Source: an uncultured Prevotellaceae bacterium (GTDB lineage: Bacteria; Bacteroidota; Bacteroidia; Bacteroidales; Bacteroidaceae). Taken from it: 33,205 nucleotides of DNA. The notes beneath the pieces were generated by a model, which did not search any database, was not told where the DNA came from, and saw only the letters and a list, made by a program, of their open reading frames with translations. The position numbers were made by a program, and so were the translations under genes. Of the stretch, positions 21,980-30,978 are shown in pieces (position 1 is the stretch's first letter; each line of letters starts with the position of its first letter). Where the stretch lies: positions 1 through 33,205 of the forward strand of contig CADCET010000033.1 of assembly GCA_902800495.1 (NCBI GenBank), given 5' to 3'.

Positions 21980-24412
21980 ATGAGAAAACTGATGTTGAGT
22001 CTGATAGCCGTTGCCCTGATAGCAACGACTGGACAGGCACAGGTGACCATGACCACGCCCGATGGTACACAGGTGGGTGTGACGTTCTTCAACCCGCGTA
22101 CCGTACATATCACCAAGACGCCGAAGGGCAAGGCCCTGCGGAAGAGTCTGGTTGTTACTGCCGAGCCGCAGCAGGTTGACGTGCGCCGTGGCGAGAGTGG
22201 CAGCGAGCTGACGCTGAGCAGCCAGGAGCTGACCGTCCGTGTCAACAAGACGACGGGGCGCGTCGCCTTCGAGGGCCTTCGTCTGAAGAACCTCTTGAGT
22301 GAGCAAGACTATAGCTTCGAAGAGCGCACCAGCGGCCCCGACCGTGGCGCCTGCCGCGTCAGCACCACCTTCCGTCTGCAGAAAGACGAACCCGTCTACG
22401 GCTTAGGCACACTGCAGGACGGCCTCCTGTCGCACCGTGGCAAGCATGTGGTGATGGAGCAGTCAAACTTAGAGGACTTCCAGCTCGTGCTGCAGAGCAT
22501 CCGTGGCTGGGCTATTTATTGGGATAACTATTCGCGCACCACGTTCGATTCGCCCAAGGGTGGCACCACGATGTCGTTGTCGTCGGAGGTCGGCGACGCC
22601 GTAGACTATTACCTCATGTTAGGCGGATCGGCCGACGGCAATGTCCGCGAGATGCGCGCCCTGTCTGGGCAGGTGCCTATGTTCCCGCTGTGGACCTACG
22701 GCTACTGGCAGTCGAAGGAGCGATATAAGACGTCGCGCGAGCTGCTCGACGTGGTGAAGCGCTACCGTCAGGAACAAGTACCTCTGGACGGCATCATCCA
22801 GGACTGGCAGTACTGGGGTTCAAACTATACGTGGAACGCCATGGCGTTCATCAACGAGGATTTCAAGGACGGGCGGAAGATGATTGACGAGGTACACCGT
22901 CAGAATGCCCACTTTATGATTTCAATATGGGCAAGCTTCGGTCCGATGACGAAACAGTATCACGAACTCGACTCCTTAGGGCTGCTCTACGACTTCGAGA
23001 CGTGGCCGCAGAGTGGACTGCCCTTCTGGCCCCCGCGCAGGGACTATCCGTCGGGGGTGCGTGTCTACGATGCTTTTAGTCCCGTTGCTCGCGACATCTA
23101 CTGGCGCTACCTGAAGGCCCTTCTTGACGAGGGAACCGACGCTTGGTGGATGGACTCCACAGACCCTGACTGCTTCTATCCTAAGGAGAGCGACTACGAC
23201 CACAAGGCTGGCGACGGCACGTGGCGCCGCTACCGCAACGCCTTCCCGTTGGCAACGGTCAGTGGTGTCTACGAAGGCCAGCGCCGCGCTACCAGCGACA
23301 AGCGTGTGTTCATTATGACCCGTTCGGCCTTTGCCGGGCAGCAGCGTTACGGCTCGGGTCTCTGGAGTGGCGATGTCACCTCGTCATGGGACGTGCTGAG
23401 GAAGCAGTTGCCACTTGGCCTAAACTACTCACTGACAGGCTGTCCTAACTTCAATACCGACATCGGCGGTTTCTTCTGTGGACGTTACAACACCCGTGGT
23501 TCCGGTTCTGCACCACGCAATCCTCAGTTCCAGGAACTCTACGTGCGCTGGATGCAGTACGGCCTGTTCTGCCCCGTCTTCCGCAGTCACGGCACGGAGT
23601 GCTCGCGTGAGGTCTGGGAATTCGGCAAGAAGGGTGAGCCCGTCTACGACGCCATCGTCAAGCAGATTAAGTTGCGCTACCGTTTACTACCTTATATATA
23701 TAGTACCGCCTGGCAGGTGACATCGGCTGGCGAAAGCTACATGCGTCCGTTGTGGAGCGACTTCAGCGGCGACCGCCGCACGTGGCAGATGGGCGACGAG
23801 TTCCTCTTCGGTCGCAGCATCCTGGCCGCCCCCGTCGTTGAGGCACAGTACACAGAGGAGGATGTCGACCGCTCGAAACATGATGCACAGGGACTCGACG
23901 GATGGAGCAACAAGACGGCCACGGCCACCAAGAGCGGTAGCACCTCGGTAGACTTTACTCAGACAAAGACAGCCACGAAATATCTGCCCAAGGGCGCACA
24001 GTGGTATGACTTCTGGACGGGCAAGCTTTACAAGGGCGGTCAGGACGTCCTGCTGACGACGACCTTCGACCAGGTGCCGATGTTCGTACGTGCAGGCAGC
24101 ATTCTGCCCCTCGGTCCCGAGATGCAGTATGTGGGCGAACGTTCGTGGCAGCAGTTAGAGTTGCGCGTCTATCCCGGTGCCGACGGTCAGTTCACCCTCT
24201 ACGAGGACGAAGGCGACAACTACAACTACGAGAAAGGTCAGTACACCACGATTCCGATGACGTGGAACAACAAGACGCGCACGCTGACCGTCGGCCAGCG
24301 TCAGGGCCAGTATAAGGGTATGCTGCAGAGCCGCCAGTTTACGGTGGTGCTGCCCGACGGTACGCAGAAGACCGTTGACTACCAAGGTGCTGAGACTACT
24401 GTAACCTTCTGA
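21980..24412 (+). CDS. GH31 family alpha-glycosidase (alpha-xylosidase or alpha-glucosidase type)
   Basis: The product is 810 residues with a signal peptide (MRKLMLSLIAVALIATTGQAQ). The GH31 barrel shows EQVPLDGIIQDWQYWG, then the nucleophile Asp392 in WWMDSTDPD and the probable acid/base Asp465 in WSGDVTSSWD. GCPNFNTDIGGFF is also typical. The C-terminal DUF5110-type beta domain (YPGADGQFTLYEDEGDNYNY) closes the protein. WMDSTDPD (rather than DMNEP) points towards the xylosidase-like branch, but this is not proof. It pairs with a GH2 gene 12 nt downstream. No SusC/SusD pair or regulator is in the window. Confidence 0.9.
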   Translation: MRKLMLSLIAVALIATTGQAQVTMTTPDGTQVGVTFFNPRTVHITKTPKGKALRKSLVVTAEPQQVDVRRGESGSELTLSSQELTVRVNKTTGRVAFEGLRLKNLLSEQDYSFEERTSGPDRGACRVSTTFRLQKDEPVYGLGTLQDGLLSHRGKHVVMEQSNLEDFQLVLQSIRGWAIYWDNYSRTTFDSPKGGTTMSLSSEVGDAVDYYLMLGGSADGNVREMRALSGQVPMFPLWTYGYWQSKERYKTSRELLDVVKRYRQEQVPLDGIIQDWQYWGSNYTWNAMAFINEDFKDGRKMIDEVHRQNAHFMISIWASFGPMTKQYHELDSLGLLYDFETWPQSGLPFWPPRRDYPSGVRVYDAFSPVARDIYWRYLKALLDEGTDAWWMDSTDPDCFYPKESDYDHKAGDGTWRRYRNAFPLATVSGVYEGQRRATSDKRVFIMTRSAFAGQQRYGSGLWSGDVTSSWDVLRKQLPLGLNYSLTGCPNFNTDIGGFFCGRYNTRGSGSAPRNPQFQELYVRWMQYGLFCPVFRSHGTECSREVWEFGKKGEPVYDAIVKQIKLRYRLLPYIYSTAWQVTSAGESYMRPLWSDFSGDRRTWQMGDEFLFGRSILAAPVVEAQYTEEDVDRSKHDAQGLDGWSNKTATATKSGSTSVDFTQTKTATKYLPKGAQWYDFWTGKLYKGGQDVLLTTTFDQVPMFVRAGSILPLGPEMQYVGERSWQQLELRVYPGADGQFTLYEDEGDNYNYEKGQYTTIPMTWNNKTRTLTVGQRQGQYKGMLQSRQFTVVLPDGTQKTVDYQGAETTVTF

Positions 24413-24424
24413 TAGACAGACCGT

Positions 24425-27166
24425 ATGAGAAGACTGCTCACACTGCTCGCCCTGTTTGGTGCGCTGACCGTCGAGGCTCAGAACTTCATCTCGTTGGAGG
24501 GTAGCTGGGACTTTGCTATCAGCGATGGTAAGCCCGCTGCCTATACCGACTACGTCATGCTGCCCGGCTCGATGCTGACCAACGGCAAGGGCGATCCCGT
24601 CGGCGTGAAGACGCAGTGGACAGGCTCGCTCTACGACTCGTCGTACTACTTCAACCCCTATATGGAGAAGTACCGCGTGGAAGGCCAGATGAAGTTTCCC
24701 TTCTTCCTGACGCCTGAGCGCCACTATGTCGGTCCGGCGTGGTACCGCCGTAAGGTCTACGTGCCGCAGGAGTGGCGCGGTCAGCCCGTAACGCTCTTCT
24801 TGGAGCGGGCACACATTGAGACGAAGGCTTACGTCAACGGCCATGAGATAGGACGGCAGATGTCGCTGTCGACGCCCCATCGCTATGACGTGACGGACGT
24901 CATCCGCTTCGGTGAGCCGAACGAGATAGTGCTGCGCGTCTATAACGGCATCGAGAACGTCTGCGTCGGACAGGACTCCCACAGCGTCACCGACCAGACG
25001 CAGGGCAACTGGAACGGTGTCGTCGGACGTATCGAGCTGCAGGCTGGCGTCAATATATGGCGCAAGCGGGTGGTGCCCCATCTGGAAGACCACTACCTTG
25101 ACATCACCATCAACGAGCGTCACTACCGCGTCAACTTCGACGCCAAGGCCGAGCTGTGGGATGAGTTCACCCCTCGGCTCTATACCCAGGTGCTGGAGTA
25201 CGACGGCTGGGACGTGCCTGTCACCTTCGGTCTGCGCGAGCTGACGGCCAGGGGGCGCCAGCTCTATATCAACGGTCGTCCGCTCTTCCTGCGCGGCACG
25301 GTCGAGAACTGCTGTTTCCCCGAGACGGGCTATCCACCGACCGACGAACCGTCGTGGGAGCGCGTATTCCGCAAGTGTAAAGAGTACGGCCTGAACCACA
25401 TCCGCTTCCACAGCTACTGTCCGCCGGAGGCGGCTTTTGCCGTTGCCGACCGTCTGGGGCTCTACCTGCAGGTGGAAGGTCCGACGTGGCCTAACCACGG
25501 TGTCCGCTTGCGTCGCGGCATGAAGATTGACGAGTACCTCGTAGAGGAGTCGAAGCGTATTCTCGACGAGTTCGGCCATCATCCGTCGTTCGTGATGATG
25601 GCTGCCGGCAACGAGCCTGCCGGCGACTGGGTGAACTATTGCAACGACTGGGTAAAGCAGATGCGTAAGTATGATGCGTCGAAGCTCTACTGCGGTGCCA
25701 GCGTCGGTGGCGGTTGGGCTTGGGACGGCGGTTCGGAGTATCACGTCAAGGGTGGAGCCCGAGGACTCGACGAGTGGAACCGTTCGGCACCATCGTCTGA
25801 CAACGATTACTACAGCGGTATCGCGTTCCCGCGCAATTATAAGGACACGGTGCCCAACCAGACGCCCATCGTCGCCCACGAGCAGGGCCAGTGGTGCGCC
25901 TTCCCCGACTTCAAGGAAATCAGCCAGTATACGGGTGCCTATAAAGCCCGTAATTTTGAAATCTTCCGCGACTTGCTGCGCGATAACGGCATGGAGCCGA
26001 TGGCCGAGAAGTTTCTCATGGCCAGCGGTCGCCTGCAGGTGCTCTGCTATAAATACGAGATTGAGCGTAACCTGCGTACCAAAGACTATGCCGGCTTCCA
26101 GCTCTTGGGACTCAACGACTACAGCGGACAGGGAACAGCCCTCGTGGGGCCGCTCAACGTCTTCTGGCGCGAGAAGGGCTATTGCACCGCTGAAGAGTGG
26201 CGCCAGTTCTGCTCTGTCATCGTGCCACTGGCTCGCTTCCCGCGCTTCGTCTATACCACTGCCGATACGCTCCGCGTGCCCGTTGAGGTCTATAACGCCT
26301 ACTCTACTAAAGTCACAGGGCTGCATACTGTCTATACCATTACCGACGACAGTGCCCGTGTCGTGAGTAGCGGCTCGCTCTCGTCGGCAGACCTGCCCGT
26401 AGGCAAGAACACCCCCTTGGGCGTGGTCACACTGCCGCTCAGCGGTATCAAGGCTCCCCAGAAACTGACGCTCACCGTCCAGCTCGACGTCAAGAACTGG
26501 AAGAACCACTGGGACTTCTGGGTCTATCCTGCCGAAACGAATTATGCTGAGAATGTAGGTGCGCTCGTCGAGACCGCCGACTACAAGACTGCCCTCAAAG
26601 CCTTGCAGCAAGGCAAGACCGTGCTGCTGACGGCTGCCGGCAAGGTGACGCTGGGCAGCGACGTGAAGCAGACTTACCTGCCCGTCTTCTGGAACACCTC
26701 GTGGTTCAAGATGCGCCCGCCACACACCACGGGTGCCTATATCGACACGACACACCCGCTGTTCAAGTACGACTTCCCGACCGACGACTGGTCGAACCTC
26801 AACTGGTGGGAACTGCTGAACCGTGCCCAGGTGATGAATCTCCGCGAACTGCCCAAGGACTATCAGTCGCCCATACAGCCTATCGACACGTGGCACGTCT
26901 CGCGCAAGTTAGGCATGCTTGTTGAGGCTCGGGTGGGGAAGGGGCGCCTGCTGATGACGACGATGGACATCACGGACCGTCTCGACAGTCGCCCCGTGGC
27001 CCGCCAGATGCGGCAGGCCATCCTCCGCTATATGCAGAGCCGCGACTTCCGTCCCGCGCTGACGCTGACGCCCGCCGTCGTCGCCGACTTCTTTACGAAA
27101 CAGGCACCGCCCGTCAATATGTTCACCAACGACTCGCCCGACGAGCTGAAACCGAAGATTAAATGA
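24425..27166 (+). CDS. GH2 family glycoside hydrolase (beta-galactosidase-like)
   Basis: The product is 913 residues with a signal peptide (MRRLLTLLALFGALTVEA). The N-terminal sugar-binding jelly roll reads FISLEGSWDFAISDG, then GPAWYRRKVYVPQEW and KAYVNGHEIG. In the TIM barrel, GLNHIRFHSYCPPEAAF leads to the acid/base Glu397 in AAGNEPAGDW and the probable nucleophile Glu486 in VAHEQGQW. A C-terminal part continues with beta domains and ThuA-like GKGRLLMTTMDI. It starts 12 nt after the GH31 gene. Together they could remove beta-linked and alpha-linked side sugars from a plant polysaccharide such as xyloglucan. Substrate is an inference from the pairing only. Confidence 0.88.
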   Translation: MRRLLTLLALFGALTVEAQNFISLEGSWDFAISDGKPAAYTDYVMLPGSMLTNGKGDPVGVKTQWTGSLYDSSYYFNPYMEKYRVEGQMKFPFFLTPERHYVGPAWYRRKVYVPQEWRGQPVTLFLERAHIETKAYVNGHEIGRQMSLSTPHRYDVTDVIRFGEPNEIVLRVYNGIENVCVGQDSHSVTDQTQGNWNGVVGRIELQAGVNIWRKRVVPHLEDHYLDITINERHYRVNFDAKAELWDEFTPRLYTQVLEYDGWDVPVTFGLRELTARGRQLYINGRPLFLRGTVENCCFPETGYPPTDEPSWERVFRKCKEYGLNHIRFHSYCPPEAAFAVADRLGLYLQVEGPTWPNHGVRLRRGMKIDEYLVEESKRILDEFGHHPSFVMMAAGNEPAGDWVNYCNDWVKQMRKYDASKLYCGASVGGGWAWDGGSEYHVKGGARGLDEWNRSAPSSDNDYYSGIAFPRNYKDTVPNQTPIVAHEQGQWCAFPDFKEISQYTGAYKARNFEIFRDLLRDNGMEPMAEKFLMASGRLQVLCYKYEIERNLRTKDYAGFQLLGLNDYSGQGTALVGPLNVFWREKGYCTAEEWRQFCSVIVPLARFPRFVYTTADTLRVPVEVYNAYSTKVTGLHTVYTITDDSARVVSSGSLSSADLPVGKNTPLGVVTLPLSGIKAPQKLTLTVQLDVKNWKNHWDFWVYPAETNYAENVGALVETADYKTALKALQQGKTVLLTAAGKVTLGSDVKQTYLPVFWNTSWFKMRPPHTTGAYIDTTHPLFKYDFPTDDWSNLNWWELLNRAQVMNLRELPKDYQSPIQPIDTWHVSRKLGMLVEARVGKGRLLMTTMDITDRLDSRPVARQMRQAILRYMQSRDFRPALTLTPAVVADFFTKQAPPVNMFTNDSPDELKPKIK

Positions 27167-27204
27167 GCGGTTTGCTGAACCAGCACGCCATTTCGCTGAA
27201 TTAT

Positions 27205-27236
27205 TTTGCAAGACTCAGACGATAGTACTAACTTTG
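27205..27236 (+). promoter_or_regulatory. Promoter of the VTC-DUF4956 operon
   Basis: TTTG at 27205-27208 and TAACTTTG at 27229-27236 have a 20-nt gap. The chosen ATG is at 27260. Confidence 0.68.
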
Positions 27237-27259
27237 CACCGTCAACGAAACCAGAAGCA

Positions 27260-28036
27260 ATGCAAGAAATACTCAACCAGTTTGACCCCATCACCCTCGA
27301 CGAGATGAGCGGCATACGCCTGATGAACCGCACGGACACGAAGTTCGTCACCACCAGGCCGATGCTCGAACGCCTTCTGGCGATGGCACGCCATGACTAC
27401 TTCGCACAGGCGATTGGCGGCCAGCGCATTGCCGCCTACTTCACTGTCTACTTCGATACGCCGGATTGTAATATGTACACCGTCCACGAGACGGGACACA
27501 CCAACCGGCAGAAGCTCCGCGTGCGCTCCTATGTCGACTCGCACCTGAACTTCCTTGAAGTGAAAACCAAGAATAATCGCGGAAGGACGAAGAAAAAGCG
27601 GGTGGCGCTCGACGACTTCAACCCTGACGACTCAGCACGCTTCGACCTGCAAGCCGATTGTTACGGAGAATTCCTCCATCAGTATCTGCGCTACGACCCG
27701 CAGACACTCTGCCGACAGTTGGAGAACCGCTTCGACCGCATCACACTGGTCAACAAGGCCAAGACCGAGCGGCTGACCATCGACACCAACCTGCGCTTCT
27801 GTAATGTGGCTACGGGCAGGCGGCGTGCTATGGACGACATCGTCATCATCGAGCTGAAACGTGACGGCCTGCAGCCGTCGCCCATTCTCCACATGCTCCG
27901 CGACCTTCGCATCAAACCCCACGGCTTCTCGAAGTACGTCATCGGCTCTGCGCTCACCAACCCTAACCTGCACTGCAACCGCATGAAGCCCAAGGTCAAC
28001 GACATTGAGCGACTGCTGAATCATCAAACTCTGTAA
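27260..28036 (+). CDS. VTC domain (polyphosphate-polymerase-like) protein
   Basis: The product is 258 residues from the ATG at 27260. The frame is open from 27206, but that part contains the promoter. Motifs of the VTC4-type tunnel fold are seen in order: RTDTKFVTT, AYFTVYFDTPD, RQKLRVRSYVDS, FLEVKTKNNRGRTKKKRV, KAKTERLTIDTNL, and IVIIELKRDG. In yeast Vtc4 such basic residues bind nucleotide and polyphosphate. Bacterial members are thought to make or handle polyphosphate, but this one is unproven. It precedes a DUF4956 membrane protein, a well-known pairing. Confidence 0.85.
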   Translation: MQEILNQFDPITLDEMSGIRLMNRTDTKFVTTRPMLERLLAMARHDYFAQAIGGQRIAAYFTVYFDTPDCNMYTVHETGHTNRQKLRVRSYVDSHLNFLEVKTKNNRGRTKKKRVALDDFNPDDSARFDLQADCYGEFLHQYLRYDPQTLCRQLENRFDRITLVNKAKTERLTIDTNLRFCNVATGRRRAMDDIVIIELKRDGLQPSPILHMLRDLRIKPHGFSKYVIGSALTNPNLHCNRMKPKVNDIERLLNHQTL

Positions 28037-28080
28037 ATCGTAAATAAATAGTAAATCGTAAATAAATAGTAAATCGTAAA
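28033..28080. repeat. 18-bp tandem repeat between the VTC and DUF4956 genes
   Basis: GTAAATCGTAAATAAATA occurs twice exactly (28033-28050, 28051-28068) and then partly (28069-28080). Two shorter ATCGTAAAT copies follow. The first copy includes the stop codon of the VTC gene. It is probably slippage of an AT-rich spacer. Confidence 0.85.
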
Positions 28081-28096
28081 TTTAAAAATCGTAAAT

Positions 28097-28753
28097 ATGC
28101 TTGACTTTCTGACTTTATCCCCGAGCTTTGCCCAGATGCTGGTGCGACTGCTCATCAGTTTAGTAGTAACGTGGTTCATCGTCTTCCGACTTTATTACAA
28201 GAAGAGTAAGAACCGCGAGTTCTGTTTCACCTTCATGCTCATCTCCATTGCCATCTTCTTCATCGTCTTCTTCATGGTCTTCGTCCTTGAGGATATGAAG
28301 GGCAAGACGTCGATGGGTATTGGCATCGGACTCTTCGGCATCTTCTCCATCATGCGCTACCGTACCGACGCCATGCCTGTGCGCGAGATGACCTACCTCT
28401 TTATCATCATCGCCCTTGCCCTGGTCAATGCCATCGCCGAGGGGGTGCCTATGCTGGAGCTGATTCTCACCAACGTTATTGTCGTCGTTGCCGTCTGGTC
28501 CTTTGAGCTCAGTCTGAAGACCAAACCCACGAAGTACGTCCAGTACGACCGCATGGAACTGATAGTCCCCGAGCGGCGCGATGAGCTGAAGGCCGACCTT
28601 GAGAAGCGGCTTGGCGTGAAAGTCATCAAGCTCGAAGTAGGCTCCGTCGACTTCATCCGCGACATGGCCATGATTCGCATCGTCTACGAAGGACTCGAAA
28701 CCCCTGCCAACAAGAAGTTGAAACTCAAGAACAGCGAACTCACCGACTTCTGA
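28097..28753 (+). CDS. DUF4956 membrane protein
   Basis: The product is 218 residues. Four membrane segments are visible: about 14-33 (LVRLLISLVVTWFIVFRLYY), about 43-66 (FTFMLISIAIFFIVFFMVFV), about 71-115 (GIGIGLFGIFSIMRYRT, then LFIIIALALVNAIAEG) and about 120-137 (LELILTNVIVVVAVWSF). A soluble C-terminal domain follows (about 150-218). FGIFSIMRYRTDAMPVREMTY is the conserved block of DUF4956. It is 60 nt from the VTC gene. The pair may form a membrane-bound polyphosphate polymerase or channel, by analogy with yeast VTC. Confidence 0.85.
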   Translation: MLDFLTLSPSFAQMLVRLLISLVVTWFIVFRLYYKKSKNREFCFTFMLISIAIFFIVFFMVFVLEDMKGKTSMGIGIGLFGIFSIMRYRTDAMPVREMTYLFIIIALALVNAIAEGVPMLELILTNVIVVVAVWSFELSLKTKPTKYVQYDRMELIVPERRDELKADLEKRLGVKVIKLEVGSVDFIRDMAMIRIVYEGLETPANKKLKLKNSELTDF

Positions 28754-28776
28754 CGTGGTGACGCTTACGGAAATAA

Positions 28777-28806
28777 GAATCCCCGAACCGCTTGCCGGTT
28801 CGGGGA
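28777..28806. repeat. 30-nt hairpin repeat, copy 1, possible terminator
   Basis: CCCCGAACCG then CTTGC then CGGTTCGGGG forms a 10-bp stem with a 5-nt loop. The 30 nt are identical to 30669-30698. It follows the DUF4956 stop by 24 nt and could act as a terminator, though no T run follows. The next 55 nt begin GCATCC and end GGATGC. Confidence 0.8.
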
Positions 28807-29059
28807 AGCATCCACCCTGCTTGCCGCTGATGACGCTCTTGGCCGTCAAGCTTCAGGATGCAGAATTACTAAGAAAATGAAAATCATAATAAAGATAGCG
28901 CATCCTGCACGTTTTATGCCCATTGGCAAAGTGGAATTGAAAGAAGAAGGAACCGTAACAAGATGAACTAATTATGGTAAAATATCGCGATACTGGGCGA
29001 AAGTTGGTGTTTTTATATGCATTTTCGCCCGCTATCGATGTTTTTTTGAAAAAAAGTTG
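28807..29059. other. Spacer before the ATPase gene
   Basis: No gene is visible. An inverted repeat GGGCGAAA (28995-29002) against TTTCGCCC (29023-29030), with TATCG just outside each arm, may be an operator or hairpin in front of the ATPase gene. The rest is AT-rich. Confidence 0.45.
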
Positions 29060-29067
29060 TAACTTTG
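29060..29067 (+). promoter_or_regulatory. -7 promoter box of the ATPase gene
   Basis: TAACTTTG fits TAnnTTTG and lies 21 nt before the ATG at 29089. AGAGGAA precedes the ATG and may serve as a weak ribosome binding site. No -33 TTTG at the right distance. Confidence 0.5.
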
Positions 29068-29088
29068 CGGCAAAATTAGAAGAGGAAT

Positions 29089-30516
29089 ATGCAAAACTCA
29101 ATTATTGGCCGCAAAGAAGAAATCGCTCTGCTGGAGAAGTATATGACTTCCAACCACTCAGAGTTCATAGCCGTTTATGGACGCAGACGTGTGGGCAAAA
29201 CATTCCTCATACGTCAGTATTTTCAAAATCAATTTGCCTTTGACATGACTGGCATTATCGAAGGAAAGAAGGCGGAGCAATTGACTGCTTTCAATCATGC
29301 GATGAAACAATACGGTTACAAAGGCAGGAAACCTGTTACATGGTTGGACGCGTTCTTCGCCTTACGTGATTTGTTGGAGCAAAAGTTGGAACAAGGGAAG
29401 CCATGCGTGATATTTATAGATGAGATGCCCTGTCTTGACACTCCTAAATCAGGTTTCGTTCATGCGCTGGGGCATTTTTGGAATAGTTGGGCTGCATGGC
29501 AGGTAGAAATTAAACTGATAGTCTGTGGTTCTGCAACCTCATGGATGGTGCGAAATATCATTGACAATCATGGTGGACTGCACGACCGCGTGACTCACGA
29601 AATAGCATTGAAACCCTTTACGCTCAGTGAGACGGAAGAGTATTTTCAGTCCTTTGGCTTTCCCTGGTCACGTTTAAGTGTGCTGCATACTTACATGGCA
29701 GTGGGTGGCGTACCTTACTATCTCAGTCTGTTCAACCCCGATGAAAGTCCGGCACAAGGAATTGACCGCCTGTTTTTCTCGGAAAATGGAGAACTGCAGA
29801 AAGAATACAGACGGCTGTTTGCTTCTCTTTTCAGGAATCCAGGACCTTATCTTGCTGTCATCAAACTGTTGGCAGCAAAGCCATCGGGAATGACTCGCGA
29901 AGAGATACGTGAACAGTTGGGCGGTAGTAACAACGGGCATCTGGGCGACCTGCTGACAGACCTTGTCTATTGTGATTTCCTGCGCCAGTATAAGGTAAGA
30001 GAGAAAAAGGTGAAGGCCAATTCGTCCATCTACAAGTTGGTGGACTTTTATACATTATTCTACCACACATTCATCGGCAAGGCTTCCATGAACACAAGCT
30101 ATTGGACACGCCTGCAAGGCACGCCCACAGTGAATACATGGCTCGGACTGGCGTATGAGCGTGTCTGTATGGCTCATGTATCGCAGATAAAGAGAGCCTT
30201 GGGTATTGGTAGTGTCGTGACGGAAGCTTATTCATGGCGAAGCAAAGACTCAGAACATCCTGCTCAAATCGACTTGTTGATAGAACGTGCAGACAAGATG
30301 ATTAATCTTTGCGAGATAAAGTACAGCGAAACTGAATACAATCTTTCGCAGGAAGAGTATTTGAACATTGGGCGCAGGGTTGAAAGTTTCAGAGTTGCCA
30401 TACAGACACATTATGGTATCGTCCCTACGCTCATCACCACCTTTGGTCTGTCAAGGGGCATGTATGCAGACTCCATCCATGCCTCGGTGGTTTTGGATGA
30501 CCTGTTTACCAACTGA
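29089..30516 (+). CDS. AAA-type ATPase with DUF234 nuclease-like C-terminus
   Basis: The product is 475 residues. The N-terminal ATPase_2 domain begins IIGRKEEIALLEKY and has Walker A GRRRVGKT (31-38), Walker B CVIFIDEM (106-113) and a sensor-like IVCGSATSWMV. A winged-helix segment (about 265-330, PSGMTREEIREQLGGSNNG) follows, then a DUF234 domain with AQIDLLIERADKMINLCEIK, a PD-(D/E)XK-like core (D...EIK). The family is common in archaea and Bacteroidales; its role is unknown, with defence or mobile-element links suggested by distribution. The gene is intact, stands alone and sits between two identical hairpins (28777-28806, 30669-30698). Its AT-richer codon use differs from the neighbouring housekeeping genes, which fits acquisition. 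Confidence 0.85.
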   Translation: MQNSIIGRKEEIALLEKYMTSNHSEFIAVYGRRRVGKTFLIRQYFQNQFAFDMTGIIEGKKAEQLTAFNHAMKQYGYKGRKPVTWLDAFFALRDLLEQKLEQGKPCVIFIDEMPCLDTPKSGFVHALGHFWNSWAAWQVEIKLIVCGSATSWMVRNIIDNHGGLHDRVTHEIALKPFTLSETEEYFQSFGFPWSRLSVLHTYMAVGGVPYYLSLFNPDESPAQGIDRLFFSENGELQKEYRRLFASLFRNPGPYLAVIKLLAAKPSGMTREEIREQLGGSNNGHLGDLLTDLVYCDFLRQYKVREKKVKANSSIYKLVDFYTLFYHTFIGKASMNTSYWTRLQGTPTVNTWLGLAYERVCMAHVSQIKRALGIGSVVTEAYSWRSKDSEHPAQIDLLIERADKMINLCEIKYSETEYNLSQEEYLNIGRRVESFRVAIQTHYGIVPTLITTFGLSRGMYADSIHASVVLDDLFTN

Positions 30517-30668
30517 CACCAAGGAACTGGAGAGGGTTATAGCCAACATAGGCATCAAGCTGAGCGTGGACATGGGCATTGACGAAGTCAAGACGCCAAT
30601 TATTTGGAAGAATCAAAAGAATTGCATGTCTTTGCGGTCGGAAATATTTGCAATTATTCTACCAAAGT
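30517..30668. other. Open stretch after the ATPase gene, no recognised gene
   Basis: After the ATPase stop, the +2-shifted frame stays open to a TGA at 30668-30670 (ELERVIANIGIKLSVDMGID, then TPIIWKNQK). It has no own start in a good position. It may be the 3' end of a lost gene, but I do not recognise it. Confidence 0.3.
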
Positions 30669-30698
30669 GAATCCCCGAACCGCTTGCCGGTTCGGGGA
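30669..30698. repeat. 30-nt hairpin repeat, copy 2
   Basis: Identical over 30 nt to 28777-28806, same orientation, 1.9 kb apart. The stem is CCCCGAACCG with CGGTTCGGGG. Confidence 0.8.
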
Positions 30699-30810
30699 TA
30701 ATCTGGAGTATAAGACTACTGACAGAGGAGCTGTCAGAGTCCTCGACTCAGTGCGATAATCTCATCAACAAACACGCCCATTGATTTCCAAGTGACTTTC
30801 GTTTTCCGAT

Positions 30811-30966
30811 TCATAGTTCAAAAAGATCAAAAATGAAGCGTGATTCAGCATTCTCTGGGTTCTCAGACTCGTTAGAATCTATATCTATAACGATACTGGC
30901 AGCAAGAACCTCTTCCTGTTTTATAGTAACAACATCAACTAATGGACGTAAATAATTCTTTTTCAT
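30811..30966 (-). CDS. Small MKKxYxxPxxxV protein, 51 aa
   Basis: The minus strand reads MKKNYLRPLVDVVTIKQEEV, then LAASIVIDIDSNESENPENA, and ends FIFDLFEL with a TGA at 30811-30813. It matches the 62-residue protein at 6617-6805 in the MKKxYxxPxxxV start, an L-L/M-A-x-S-like stretch near residue 20 and an acidic second half. I start at 30966, where GGAA stands 3-4 nt upstream; an ATG at 30969 is possible. It lies about 12 nt behind the stop of the tail-bearing pseudogene at 30979-31542, as the other does behind the protease-nuclease gene. The frame is intact even though the partner gene has decayed. Confidence 0.62.
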   Translation of the reverse strand: MKKNYLRPLVDVVTIKQEEVLAASIVIDIDSNESENPENAESRFIFDLFEL

Positions 30967-30978
30967 CATTTCCAAACA

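Noticed and set aside
24155-26896. 913-residue minus-strand frame
   Set aside because: Antisense to the GH31 end and GH2 gene. The equal length to the GH2 protein is a coincidence; the sequence is low-complexity and matches nothing I know.
28033-28080. 18-bp repeats as replication iterons
   Set aside because: Only two and a half copies of AT-rich sequence between co-oriented genes; no initiator gene nearby.
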